A DNA stretch of 64,000 nucleotides. Source: Paguma larvata (lineage: Eukaryota; Chordata; Mammalia; Carnivora; Viverridae). The position numbers and the translations under genes were made by a program. This document shows positions 11,126 to 21,949 of this stretch, piece by piece. The stretch covers positions 38,039,332 to 38,103,331 of the forward strand of contig CM057843.1 of assembly GCA_030068075.1 (NCBI GenBank). The letters run 5' to 3'. How positions within the stretch are numbered: the stretch's first letter is position 1; each line of letters begins with the position of its first letter. The notes under the pieces were generated by a model that had not been told where the DNA came from, did no database searches, and saw nothing but the letters and a program-made list of their open reading frames with translations.

Positions 11126-13030
11126 TCTGAACTGTAGAACTATTAAGGAAGGTAGAGAAAAACAGTGGAAAATTTATCTGGAAAGAGAAAATTATATTTT
11201 AAAAAGTTTTTAACAAAGCTTTCATAGGCAGAATCTTATATGAATGTTCATAACATTTTAGCTCCTACACATTTATTAGATAATAAATCTTTGGGTACCA
11301 TGAATTTCCTGAAGTGGGAGTCTTAGGGGAAAGAGGGGGAGAGATATTATTTGTGACATTCTTTATTTCCTCCTCCTTAACCCCCACTCTATGGTGGGTT
11401 TAATTAATTACTGCTCATGATTGTGCTTAAATGACATAAACAACATCTTGAAGAAAGGGGGATGCCAAGGAGCTTTTCCTTTTTGGTTATGCATGCCCCC
11501 CAAAACAGAAGGATCACAAGCAATAAAGTTAAAAAAAAAAAAAAAGGTGAGTGAGAAGGTAAAACCAGTAGAATCTGACAACTTGGCATAGACTAGATAT
11601 AAGTGAAAAGGAGATGAAGAAAAAGAATGATAATTCATATAGCTCCCTGTTTTGTTTTGTTTTGCAAGGAGAAAGTACCTATATCTGAAGAAAAGCAAAA
11701 AACAAAAACTTCAGATACAATGTGGAAAGAGGAAATCAGAACTTGACCTGACAACCTTCATTAAATAAAGGTTAGTCTACTGTAGAAATAGTTTTGACTC
11801 TTTATAATGCAAAATAAAACTCTACTGCTCTAAAACCACAATAAAATCAATATATAGTATTTTCCTATTTCTTTTATTATCATTCTATGAAATTATAATA
11901 AATGAAGTATATGTTTTTTATACTTTTCTTTTTTCTGAATCTTCCCCAAATACCATGCACTATCCTCTTTAGTCTCCCCACTCTCTGACTCTACCTCACA
12001 AATAAAAATTGTTGCATGTTGTTTTACACCCATAGTATGCTGCGAAATACTGAATAATTGGAAATATCAAATAACGGACTATTCAGAAAATCTGAATAAA
12101 AATATATTAGTGTAGCTAGAGATACAGCATGCATATATATTTTTGACAACAGGCAATATTAGCCATCTGATTTCTCTGAAATCAATGCAAATGTAAATGA
12201 AATATAAAATGTGTGTAGTGGCAAATTAAAGTTATCTTTGCTTACCAATACAAATACAAATATCATTTAGTGTATGGCCTCTAGTTATCCATGATGGGCT
12301 CACATATGAACCTCCCTTATCTCCACTGACTACAGTAAATAGAGTTAGGAAGGAGGACAACAGAATTCATTTTGAGTGAAAAGAGCAACCTTATAAAGTT
12401 TTGCCATTTCCAAGACTAACAGCAACTATATCCATTAAAAAAAAAAAAAAGGAAAAAAGAAAAAAAAGAAAGCTAGTTAATTAGCATCAACTTATCACAT
12501 TATAGTGTCACAAGGGACTCACTTTTAACACAAAGAACACAGAAGCTTATCCAAGTGTGGGGAAAATATTCTTTCTGATTTTCAATCCGTTGAAAATTTA
12601 GCAATTTGAAATCAAAGTAAATTCTTTTAAAGAAAGTACCTACTACCTAAAGACTTTAATAGTAACTTCCTAATAATGAAAACAAAAAATTCTAAAGTAA
12701 CTAAATCCAAATAACTGAAATTAGTCATTTTAAATTTGTAAATAATTCAATAAAGGATGGAACTATTCACATGGCAAACTGCTACAGAGAAATAATAAAA
12801 ATAAATAGAATTTGAGAAGGTACATTAGTGTATTTATTTATTTACAACTAACAACTTCAAAAATACTGGGTAATCACAAATATATTCACAGTTGTCTACT
12901 GACCAAAACAGAAAGGTTGAGACATCAGGGCTAATGGCTTTACTTGTTCTAGTTGTGAAGTCAAAGCTTATATATAGACACATATTACTAAAACCTAATA
13001 TAATTATGAATTTAATTACTTCCTATGCAT
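11126..13030. other. Unassigned AT-rich sequence
   Basis: Contains A runs (11531-11544, 12438-12452) and no supported gene. The open frames on the minus strand around 11404-11698 are low-complexity and lack any known domain. Confidence 0.45.
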
Positions 13031-13217
13031 TTTTTAAGTGTTTATTTTTGAGCAAGAGAGAGCATGAGCAGGGGAGAGGTAAAGAGAGGGACAAAAGGAA
13101 TCCGAAGCTGGCCCTGCGCTGACAGCAGGGAGCCTCATGCTGGGCTCAAACCCAGGAACCTTGAGATCATGACCTGAGCTGAAATCAAGGGACGGATACT
13201 TAACCAACAGGTGCCCC
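13031..13217 (-). mobile_element. Carnivore tRNA-Lys-type SINE
   Basis: Reverse orientation: AAGTGTTTATTTTTGAGCAA at the tail side, GAGATCATGACCTGAGCTGA, and a head ending GGTGCCCC. The flanks share CCTATGCATTTTTT and CCTATGTATCTTTT, a diverged TSD. Confidence 0.93.
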
Positions 13218-13846
13218 CTATGTATCTTTTCATGTTTAATCATCCCCTTAGTCAAATAATCATGTTTAAAAAACACAACATAACAAAGTCCCCCACTCGA
13301 CCCCTAGGTATGTAATAAACAAAAAGTACTACAGAACTGACAAAAACAGAGGCATCAGGATACATTTTAGGGATTATCATAATCACTTGATAGTATTAAG
13401 ATACATCATTTACTCAAAATGTAAATTTAATTATAAATGAAATTTTCATACATAGTGATATTTTCAAAATAAGGGTTGTTTTGTTAGCAAACTACATATA
13501 ACCATTTATTTACAAACCAATCATAAAACGTATGAGAGCTCTTCCATTCACTTCAGTAAAATGCTCTTGTGTTCTACCATGTGCAGAAGAGATCAGTATT
13601 TGGAATGCTTCAGGGAATTCAAACATGATTAAAATAGTCTCTGGCTTGAAGGAACTCAACGACAGAAAAGACAGACCAAGAACAGCTATGATATAAAGCA
13701 GAGAAAGCTAAGTGTCACAAAACTGTACAAAACAGGGGCCACAGGGTTTAAAGAAAAGAAAAAGGTACTGCAGAATGCCTCCCAACTCAGTACACAGTTT
13801 AATATTAATTAATTTTCTATTAAAATCTAAACCATAATATTATTTT
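13218..13846. other. Unassigned sequence
   Basis: No recognisable gene, exon or repeat. Confidence 0.45.
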
Positions 13847-13908
13847 AAGAAGCTGGTTTGAAAAAAAAAACAAAAAACAACAACAACAACAAAAAAGAAG
13901 CTGGTTTG
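13847..13908 (+). mobile_element. Poly(A)-only retroinsertion with TSD
   Basis: AAGAAGCTGGTTTG occurs at 13847-13860 and again at 13895-13908. Between the copies lie 34 bases of only A and C (A10, then CAAAAAAC and CAA units). A perfect 14-bp duplication around a bare A-rich tail is what L1-driven target-primed insertion leaves when only the tail is copied. Confidence 0.8.
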
Positions 13909-14004
13909 GAGAGAATTACTAATCTTTCTAATTTACCTTTTTTTTTAAGTTTCAATGAAGAGTTTTATGATTATAACAGTTGAAAAGCTACTAGTTAAAT
14001 AGTT

Positions 14005-14765
14005 CATGTTTTTAAAAAGTTGAAAAAGAGCAAACTAAAATTAAAATCAAACAGAAAAAGGAAAAAATAAAAATTACAGCAGAAAGCAATAAAAGAGTAA
14101 ATAAAAATAGCAAATAGTAATGAAATCAGAATTCTTTGAAAAGCTGAACAAAATTAAAAAAACAAACTACACTAATTGAGAAAAAAAGCAAAAACAAAAT
14201 TACCAAAATTAATGTCTATAGAAATAGAAAGGATTATAAGGGAAAGTTATAACAACTTTATAGCAACAAATCAGATAGCTTAGATGAAATAAACAAATTC
14301 CTGGAAAGACACAAATGATCAACACTGATTCATTAAGAAACAGAAAATCTGAAGGGATAGGGTGCCCGGTTGGCTCAGTCGGTCTAGCTCCAGACTCTTG
14401 ATGTCAGTTCAGGTCATGATCTCATGGTTCATGAGATGGAGCCCCACATCTAACACAAAGCCTGCTTAGGATTCTCTCTCTCTCTCAAAATAAATTACTT
14501 AAAAAAAAAAAAAAAAAAAGGAAAAGAAAATCTGAAGAGATATAGAACGTGTAAGGAAATGGAATTAGTAATTAAACATCCTCCAATAAAGAAAACCTGT
14601 GTCCCAGGTGGTATCACTAGTGAATTTTATCAACTATTTAAAGAAGAAACAGTAGAACTCCTTCATAAACTCTATCAGAAAATTAGGGAAGAAGTTGAGA
14701 CAGGAGCAAGTGACCCAGAAAAACAGATTACTGTACATGTGACTAGATTTTACATTGATGGTCTT
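14005..14765 (+). mobile_element. L1 ORF2 fragment, endonuclease to reverse transcriptase linker
   Basis: Diverged L1 ORF2 DNA flanks a SINE at 14360-14519. On the left are AGAATTCTTTGAAAAGCTGA and GATGAAATAAACAAATTCCT. On the right is an open stretch from 14559 with the residues GITSEFYQLFKEE, the conserved block at the start of the L1 reverse transcriptase. The element is truncated and inactive. Its order relative to 10275-11125 means the two cannot be one collinear copy. Confidence 0.85.
14360..14519 (+). mobile_element. Carnivore tRNA-Lys-type SINE inside L1
   Basis: Head GGGTGCCCGGTTGGCTCAGT, TCAGGTCATGATCTCATGG, short CT run, and an A tail to 14519. AGAAAATCTGAAGGGATA before it and AGAAAATCTGAAGAGATA after it are the TSD. 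Confidence 0.94.
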
Positions 14766-16037
14766 TAAGAAATATGTAAAATTTATTTGATTTATGAGTT
14801 TATTGTTAGTTTTATCATTTAAATAAGTATCATCACTGTCTTGGAAATTAGTAAATATACTATTTTAAGTTTTATCAAATAAAAAGTTTAAAAACTAAGT
14901 TTTCCAACATTACATTTATTGATGATAGTTTTCTTATAGAGTTTTATAAAAAAAATTATGTTTGCTCTGATCTATTTGGTAATTCAAAGCAAAATGAAGT
15001 ATAACAATATTTTTATGAAAGAGCATTTCAATTGTAGAGAAAACATGCTTAAACTGTGTTTTAGAAAGTTCACTGGTAACAGTAATTCTGTTTGGGACTT
15101 ATATAGTCTCTTTTGTTAGTGAAAGTAACTTCTTGCTAAAGCCAGATTTTAATGTTAGGTACACAGCTCTACAAGCAAAGATCTCGCTTTCAAAGAAGCC
15201 ATGCAACAAACATTAAAATAACAGCTAAAATTTATATAACAGTTTATTTTATACTTTTATTTACATTCTTACCTAAACTCATTCAAATTTCACAATTTTT
15301 CTATGAGGAAAACATTAACTCTGTTGCAGATGGGAAAACAGAATCACAAGATTCATATGCCCCAGCTAATCCTCCTTTTTAATAAAGAGGGAAAATATTT
15401 CAGCATCAGTGCCATTTGTAGGTAAAATGTTTAGCTAGAATTAATGTTCCAGTAAATATTATAGTTATAGCATGTGATACTGACTTTCCAGTTTGACTAA
15501 TAATTTAGTTTCTTTTAAAGTAAATTAAAATTAAAAAACATTAGGTAAAAACATATGGTTATAAGTATGGCAAAAATCATGAAGAAACTATGCTGATGAA
15601 TGAAACCTGAGAAGCATGCAATGCACTAAACTGTATCTCAACTGGGTAACTAATTTAATTCTCTATTTTCCATCCATTCTGTGTTGGGAGCAATATATTT
15701 AGGCAACTGCATTTAAATGGGTATCCAGTATGAAGGGACAGAGCTGATGAAATATTTTTAGGTAATGAGCACAAGTTACTCTAGTCATAATTGAGATACT
15801 GGTTAGACACTAAAGATAATAAGAGACTCAGGAGACAACAGTTGTAAATGGTGAAAATAAATTAAGCTGGAAAAAACCACATATTAATAGACTTATGGTC
15901 ATTTGGGTAATCTAATCATTTGATTAGAGAATCAGAGCAGCCTCCCCTTAACATTTTTTTGGTCATCTTTTCAGGAGACCCAATCCAGTTCTATATACTT
16001 ACAACAGCCACTGATGGCCAAAAAGTGGGGAAAAAGG
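14766..16037. other. Unassigned AT-rich sequence
   Basis: No supported exon or repeat. The last about 17 bases form the left TSD of the RPLP1 retrocopy. Confidence 0.45.
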
Positions 16038-16533
16038 CCTTCCCCAGCTGCCACTAAGGTTCTCGATCCTTCTGAGGAAGCTAAGGCCAAGGGGAAGTGA
16101 GGACCTCTCTTCATCGAGCAACTTAGCACCATATCTGACAGCGTCTGCCCATCATTTGCCTGTACCATGGCTTCTGCCTGGGAGCTCACCTGCATCTACT
16201 TGGCCCTCATCATGCATGACGATGAGGTGAAGATCAGGGCTGGTAATAAGATCAAGGCCCACATTAAAACAACTGGTGTAAATGTTGAACTTTTCTGGCC
16301 AGGCTTGTTTACAAAGTTCCTGGCCAGCGTCAACACTGGGAGCCTCATCTGCACCAGCAGGAGGTCCTGTTCCCACCACCACGGCTGCCCTACCTGAGAA
16401 GATGAAAAGTGGAAGCAAAGAAAGAAGAATCTGAGGAGTCAGATGATGACATGCACTTTGGTCTTTTTTAACTAAACCTCCTTTGTAACATATTCAATAA
16501 AAACCTGAACTCAAAAAAAAAAAAAAAAAAAAA
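16038..16533 (+). pseudogene. RPLP1P: Processed pseudogene of ribosomal protein P1 (RPLP1)
   Basis: Intronless copy of the acidic stalk protein P1 mRNA. The parent forms the P1/P2 stalk of the 60S ribosome that recruits translation GTPases. The copy starts at 16038 with a pyrimidine-rich CCTTCCCCAGCTGCC that matches the RPLP1 5' UTR as I recall it. It keeps the GAGGAAGCTAAGGCC stretch, an ATG at 16167 in good Kozak context, and the residues HDDEV and GVNVE-FWPGLF typical of P1. After SLIC, about residue 63, the Ala/Pro hinge is largely deleted and the frame is lost, ending at a stop at 16395-16397. The conserved acidic tail (SEESDDDM-FGLF) is still readable downstream in DNA. An AATAAA-like signal precedes a 21-base A tail (16513-16533). 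Imperfect repeats AAAAGTGGGGAAAAAGG and AAAAGGTGGGTAAAGAAG flank it. It is non-functional as a P1 gene. Confidence 0.95.
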
Positions 16534-17999
16534 GGTGGGTAAAGAAGCACAGAGCAAATTAGTTATACATATAGTACTCAACCTCCGAAGAACCTACATA
16601 CACGGTATTGCGGTATCCTTAAACAAGTGTGGTATGTCAATGCAGAAAAGTATATTAATCTGTTAAATTGAGAGTAAATCAAGAGGTTGTGCTTAGATGT
16701 GATGGGTGCTTAGTGGGTTCTAACAGTCATAATTTCTAACTATGCTACCCTCACTTCAAGTATGTGAAGGGTGTCTCACTAAACATGGTGCAGAAAGAAA
16801 AACCTTTAACAAAATTTGCCCCAGATTATTTAGAAAAGAGAAAAGGAAAGGTAGAAAAGATGGAGAAAAGGAGAAAGTATTTTATTTCAGGGAGATGGAA
16901 GAAAGGATACAGACTGATAGGGAGATGGGAGACAGGATCTGGGAGTATACAAATTAAAGCAGCCCTTCCAATGGTTCAAGTACAACAAGAGCCAGCACCA
17001 GAGCCAGAAGGAAGAGAGCAGTGTTTTCATCTTAACGAACGGGTGTACACAACACACTGGTTGACAAAGACCCGAGGCTGTCAACTCACTTATGTATTTG
17101 TAAAAATTACTGTCCTCTCCCATACATACATCACGCAGTCTCAGCATAATCATGTTTCCTCCTTGTACAGGGCAGGCCGAGAACTAAAATCTCAGTGGCT
17201 TAACACAACAAGATAGAGTTCTCACTCAGTATGGATGTTCAGCAGGAAGCTCCTTATCCCAAGAGAAGCCTCGAGTTCTCTTGTGGGTTCTCCACATCAA
17301 GCTAAAGACCAGGGGTCAAAGGGGGAAGAACTGCATATATGAAGTTTTTATAGCCTAGCTAAAATTTGTATACATGATTTATATTCTTATTGTTCAAAAT
17401 TCAGTCACATGATACACCTACCTGCACAAAAGGCTGGGCTATATATAGTTTACCTGTGTGCACAGGAGGAAAGAGAATAAATTTTGGTGAACAGATAGTA
17501 TTCTTTGCTATATTCTACATCACATCTTGGAGATTCATAAAAGATGCTGAACTAATGAACAAAGGAGCAAATTCTGTATAAATTTAGCCCTTTTTTAAAT
17601 GAGCTGAACACACATCACCAAAAGTTAGCGTAAATCTACATATATTTTTTTCACTCAAATATAATGCTTTAGATTATAGTGCCTAGATACTATCTGGCTG
17701 GTTAATAATTATTTGCTAAATGAATAGTATACAGTAGAAAATCAGAGCAAAGGCAAGCATTACAAATAAGAGTTTTAATAAAACAAAGGATTTTAAAGTG
17801 AGTTTAAAAAGCATTCATGGATATTATAAATGTTAATCACACTATAAATCACCTGAGAGACTCGGATCTTCATAAAACAAAAGTACAAATCATCAGCATT
17901 ATAATCACACTGTAATCATTTAATTTTTAGGTTTAATGACTGGATTATTTTCCAGAAAAAATATCCAACATGTTGAGAATATAGTTGAGTTAAAAGGGT
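16534..17999. other. Unassigned sequence with possible ancient repeat
   Basis: 17170-17290 contains AAATCTCAGTGGCTTAACAC AACAAGA, a phrase shared by an old interspersed repeat family whose name I cannot fix. A 150-codon open frame from 16764 has no recognised domain and probably reflects A/G-rich DNA. The rest shows nothing supportable. Confidence 0.35.
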
Positions 18000-18799
18000 A
18001 ACACTAGAAGACACTTTGGCTGTGTCCAAGCTCTTCCACATTCAGGGACATTTAAGGATGCACTAACAAAGGAAGCCAATGTCGGGAAGGCTAAGTGGCT
18101 GCTTTCTGACTCAAGGCATGTAAGTCACTGGTAGATCAATCTGGTCCTTTTGAGCCTTTTTCTTAAAGCTTTGTTTAGGGAGGTCTGGAGTAACTTTTTA
18201 CTCTAATGCTAGCTTAGCCTTACTACCAAAGCGAGTCCCTTCTTGGATCTCTACTGGATGCTCCAGGTTTTTAACGAGAATCTCCCATTCCTGTGGGAAC
18301 TCTAGGAATTGTTCAGTTTATAGCTCTCTGGTATTTATTCTTTCTCCAGTCTCATAGAGTCTCCCCGCACCTATGTGCAACTCACATTAAGTGAACGATT
18401 CAAAAGGACCCCACTGCAGAATTTTGTAGTTCTCTTTCTGCTAGCTTCCTATTCTTCAGTACTTTGTAAATTTCAGTTGCCTTGGCTTCCCCAAATTTCT
18501 CATCTATTTCCTCAGTTCAGTAAGGCTGTCATTCTCTGTGTGAGTTATCCATCCTATTTAGGCTAAAAGCCAGGGTTCACCTAGGTTCCTCCTCCCTTTC
18601 ATTCAGGGATCACATTACCATACTGTCAACTGTCCAATGTCTGAAAACAGTTTTTTCTAGTGGGAGGGTAAGACCAGTACTGGTTACTCCATCATAGTGG
18701 GAAGAAGAAGTATCTTATGCTGTTTTAATTTGCATTTTCCAGATGTTTATCATTCACGATGTGGCTAACAAAAGGCAGAACCTTTGTCTGTCTTATATA
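18000..18799. other. Unassigned block, perhaps old L1 (minus) at its right end
   Basis: 18712-18790 resembles the reverse complement of L1 3' sequence (TGTTTTAATTTGCATTTTCC and GATGTTTATCATTC). The CT-richer part 18230-18660 could belong to an old LTR or L1 UTR, but I cannot assign it. Confidence 0.3.
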
Positions 18800-18875
18800 T
18801 GGCTACAGTCTTATAATGCTTATAATAGTGCAGGGCACAGAGCAAATACTATTATTTGTTAAATGACTTAACTAG
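18800..18875 (+). mobile_element. L2 LINE 3'-end fragment
   Basis: GTGCAGGGCACAGAGCAAAT and TATTTGTTAAATGACTTA match the terminal part of L2 (amount-of-interval phrase ending TATTTGTTGAATGA). Confidence 0.5.
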
Positions 18876-19197
18876 TTATGTTTATCCATATACTTTGGAG
18901 GTATACATGATCTGTTTGTCATTCATCTATTTAATGCTTAAGGCCTAAGAAAATATGTGATTCTAAGCTGTATCCAAGGTAACTCAAGAGTAAGTCTGAT
19001 CCTCCCACCTAATTTCTATTTTCATGCAATTATGTTGTGCTACACAAAAGGATATACTGGACACATTGATACACAGACAGACCATACAAGCAATAAATAT
19101 GGAGACAACATGGTGCTCCAAAGAAATGGTTACTCCAAAAATGATCACAACAACTTTTGGGACATTACTATAAGACATTACTTCAACATAATTTTGA

Positions 19198-19432
19198 GAG
19201 CTTGTCTGGAGGTTCTAGCAGGGGAGCGCAGCTACTCGTATACCCTTGACCGAAGAACAGTCCTCCTCTATCGGGGAAGTTCGTCCTCTTCGACCGAGTG
19301 CACAGCTTTGGGAGGGACGCACATGGAGCGGTGAGGGAGGAAGGGGACACCTGCCTAGCCAGCCAGATCAGCCGAATCAACCTTGGCGATCAATAGGGTG
19401 ACAGATGTCGCAGCCAGATCGCCCTCACATCC
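19198..19432 (-). pseudogene. RN7SKP: 7SK snRNA retropseudogene, 3'-truncated and tailless
   Basis: Read on the minus strand from 19432 it begins GGATGTGAGGGCGATCTGGC, the 5' end of 7SK, and follows the RNA through the GTTGATTCGGCTGATCTGGC and GGGTATACGAGTAGCTGCGC regions to AACCTCCAGACAAGCTCTCA. It stops about 235 nt into an RNA of roughly 330 nt. 7SK RNA scaffolds the HEXIM/P-TEFb complex that restrains transcription elongation. CTTCAACATAATTTTGA flanks it on both sides (19181-19197 and 19432-19448), overlapping the insert by a base or a few at each join. There is no A tail. Several substitutions are present, for example CAATAGGGTG at 19391-19400. The missing 3' third and lack of a 7SK promoter make it inactive. 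Confidence 0.95.
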
Positions 19433-19448
19433 TTCAACATAATTTTGA

Positions 19449-19890
19449 ATAAATTAAATAGAAATTCTCATTTCAAGAAGAAATTGGGATTTAAGTCTGT
19501 TTACGCATACACATTATTAGAAAAAGATAAATTACTGTAGCTTACTACTCATTGTTGTAAACATTATCTCTTTATTTCAGTGAATGGCAAACTCAGGGTA
19601 TATGTGATAAAATAAGGCAGTATGGATTTCAGTTACCTATTTTAATATTTAATAATTTATTTTGCATATACAAATCAATAATCTGAGTTCAGAAAAGCCT
19701 TTTAAATTTGCTAACACAATACTCAAATATCAGTGATACAGATTTCATTTCCATAAATCTGAAGAAGCACTAGGTTTTTGATAATATAAAAAGGAGTTTC
19801 AAATTTCAAAATTTTGGTATGTTGGCTTATGTGTGATTACTGGTTTATTGATATAAGCAATTCTATATATTTATCAGGCCAACTTCTTAT
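19449..19890. other. Unassigned AT-rich sequence
   Basis: Nothing recognised. Confidence 0.5.
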
Positions 19891-20001
19891 TTTTTTTAAG
19901 TTTATTTATTTAAGTAATCTCTGTACCCAACATGGGGCTCGAACTCACAACCCTGAGACCAAGAGCTGCAGGCTCTACCAACTGAGCCTGCCAAGTGCCC
20001 C
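19891..20001 (-). mobile_element. Carnivore SINE, short (no CT region) type
   Basis: TTTAAGTTTATTTATTTAAG then TAATCTCTGTACCCAACATG, CTCGAACTCACAACCCTGAG (reverse B box) and head AAGTGCCCC. It lacks the CT-rich region of the longer felid SINEs. Confidence 0.9.
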
Positions 20002-20239
20002 ACAACCTCTGAATTTTAAAGTAGTTATGTAATATAACTATATTTAAATTTAGAATATTACACCAACATGTTTTATCATAGGAAAATTTGAAAATACAAG
20101 AAGCAAAAACAATGCAACCAAAAATTATCAGAATCCTATCTCTGTTCAAGTTTCAAAGCATTACGGCCTTTCCAATTATTTTATTTTATATAAAATATTA
20201 ATGTTAAAAGTAGCTACAAACAACTAATGACTTCTCTTT

Positions 20240-20448
20240 TTTTTAATGTTTATTTTTGAGAGAGAGAGAGAAAAAAAAGAGGCAGAGATGAGCAGGGGCA
20301 GAGAGAGAGGGAGACACAGAATCCAAAGCAGGCTCCAAGAACTGAGCTGTCAGCACAGAGCTTGATGCAGGGCTTGAACCCACCAGCCATAAGATCATGA
20401 CCTGAGCCAAAGTCAGAAGCTTAACTGACTGAGCCACCCGGGCGCCCC
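20240..20448 (-). mobile_element. Carnivore tRNA-Lys-type SINE
   Basis: Tail TTTTAATGTTTATTTTTGAG, GA-rich tract, TAAGATCATGACCTGAGCC and head CACCCGGGCGCCCC. The 12-13 bp TSD is TGACTTCTCTTT, at 20228 and 20449. Confidence 0.96.
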
Positions 20449-20478
20449 TGACTTCTCTTTTTAAACTATGGCCTTCGA

Positions 20479-20704
20479 GGGGTGCCTAGGTGGCTCAGTC
20501 CCTTAAGCATCATCCACGTCTTGATTTTGGTTCAGGTCATGATCTCACGTTTCGTGGGTTCAAGCCCAGTGGCAGGCTCTGTGCTGGTGGCAAAGAACCT
20601 GCGTGGGATTCTCCCTCTCTCTGTGCCTCGCCCCAGTTCATGCTCTCTCTGTCTCTCTTAAAATAAGTAAATGCATAATTAATTTTAAGAAAATAAAATA
20701 AAAT
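20479..20704 (+). mobile_element. Carnivore tRNA-Lys-type SINE
   Basis: Head GGGGTGCCTAGGTGGCTCAG, CAGGTCATGATCTCACG, CT-rich part and an A-rich tail ending near AAAATAAAATAAAA. It lies head-to-head with the preceding SINE, 30 bp apart. Confidence 0.93.
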
Positions 20705-21119
20705 TTGGCCATTGAAAGGATACTTTGATCCTAAGAGTGGCAAGTGAACTCACTGAGCAACATTTTACAGAGAGAGTATGATGCCTGAGAACAGCAGCAT
20801 CACCAACATGAACCTGAATGCTAGCCAGTTTTTCCCTTGTTAAATGACTCTTATCTCCTAAAAAATGTAAAATGTACTAAAAAATATATATTTATACATG
20901 CAACTTATGCAGTAACAGAGCAGACATGTGGTAGGACTGTAAGGCATGAGGTTAGATGTAAATATTCTAAAAATTCATAGATATCCCCTTATCTCTTCCA
21001 AATTACAGGAAAAAATATATTTTCTTTAGCATCTTTAAGACAAATATCTCATCTATAATTCATATCTTCTCACTTACATCTATGAGAAAGTAGGGGGAAA
21101 GAAATGGGATAAAGAAAAG
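20705..21119. other. Unassigned sequence
   Basis: Nothing recognised. Confidence 0.45.
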
Positions 21120-21227
21120 AACACAGTGATTTAAAGAGGTCTTTCAAGTGAGACTTGCATCACATTACCTATATTCTGGTCTTCAATAAATTATTCAACT
21201 TTTCCAAGCTTGGATTCTTCATCTATT

Positions 21228-21374
21228 TTTTTTAATTTTCATTTATTTATTTTAAAATAGGCTTCATACCCTGTGCAGAGCCCAATGCAGGGCTTGAACT
21301 CACAGCCCTGAAATGAAGACTTGAGCTGAGATCAAGAGTCAGATGCTTAACTGACTGAGTCACCCAGGTGCCCC
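21228..21374 (-). mobile_element. Carnivore SINE inside MIR
   Basis: TTTTCATTTATTTATTTTAA tail, GGGCTTGAACTCACAGCCCT and head CACCCAGGTGCCCC. The TSD is GATTCTTCATCTATTT before and GATTCTGCATCTTTA after. The CT-derived region is short. Confidence 0.93.
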
Positions 21375-21437
21375 AGATTCTGCATCTTTAAAATGTGGAC
21401 TGCAATCTCTTAGGAGTTGTTATGAAGATTAAATTTA

Positions 21438-21645
21438 TTTTTATTTTTTAAATTAATTTATTTTGAGAGAGAGGAAACAGATTGAATATGAGTAGGGGAG
21501 GGGCAAAGAGTGAGAATCCCAAGCAGGCTCTGCGAGGTCAATGGAGAGAGCTTGACACAGGGCTCAATCTCATGGTTTTGTGAAATCATAACCTAAGCTG
21601 AAATCAAGAACCAGACGCTTAACTGACGGAGCCTCCCATATGCCC
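21438..21645 (-). mobile_element. Carnivore tRNA-Lys-type SINE inside MIR
   Basis: TTAATTTATTTTGAGAGAGA, CAAGCAGGCTCTGCGAGG, and a degraded head GCCTCCCATATGCCC. TSD TGAAGATTAAATTTA (21423) and TGAGGATTACATTTA (21646). Confidence 0.93.
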
Positions 21646-21674
21646 TGAGGATTACATTTAAAGAGTAATGTGTA

Positions 21675-21783
21675 GTGCTCACTTTGGCAGCACATATATT
21701 AAAAACGGAATGACAGAGAGAAGATTAGGATGGCCCCTATGTAAGCATGACATGCAAATTTGTGAAGCATTCCATAAAAAAAG
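21675..21783 (+). pseudogene. RNU6P: U6 snRNA retropseudogene
   Basis: Starts GTGCTCACTTTGGCAGCACA and continues with the U6 landmarks AGAGAAGATTAGGATGGCCC and GACATGCAAATTTGTGAAGC up to CATTCCATA. An A run replaces the U6 terminal T run. U6 is the catalytic snRNA of the spliceosome; the ACAGAGA region here reads GACAGAGAG, so it is still close. A 14-bp TSD, AGAGTAATGTGTAG, sits at 21662-21675 and 21784-21797, showing L1-mediated insertion. No proximal sequence element or TATA is seen at the expected upstream distance, because a SINE occupies that place. Not expected to be transcribed by RNA polymerase III. Confidence 0.96.
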
Positions 21784-21949
21784 AGAGTAATGTGTAGATA
21801 AGGCTAAAACAGAAGATATTAATATTTATTATCCTTTAGAAATAGTCAGCTGAAGCATAATGTGCTACTCAAGGACACGGACTGAGCTATCCCTGGAGCT
21901 GAAACTAAAATACGGAACTTAGATTCATGGATCAACCACAGTGCACACA

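Larger units (their letters stand above)
21120..21835 (+). mobile_element. MIR SINE pierced by three retroinsertions
   Basis: Sense MIR pieces occur in the right order around the inserts. First is AATTATTCAACTTTTCCAAG, TTGGATTCTTCATCT. After the first SINE comes GCATCTTTAAAATGTGGACT and TTAGGAGTTGTTATGAAGAT. After the second SINE and the U6 copy come AAGAGTAATGTGTAGATAAG and TTAATATTTATTATCC. Confidence 0.75.

Noticed and set aside
16764..17216. 150-codon open frame on the plus strand, the longest in the window
   Set aside because: No recognised protein, no splice sites, A/G-rich start; chance is more likely.
19198..19432. Functional 7SK gene
   Set aside because: The 3' third is absent and TSDs flank it.
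21675..21783. Functional U6 snRNA gene
   Set aside because: A tail in place of the T terminator, TSDs, and substitutions show a retrocopy.
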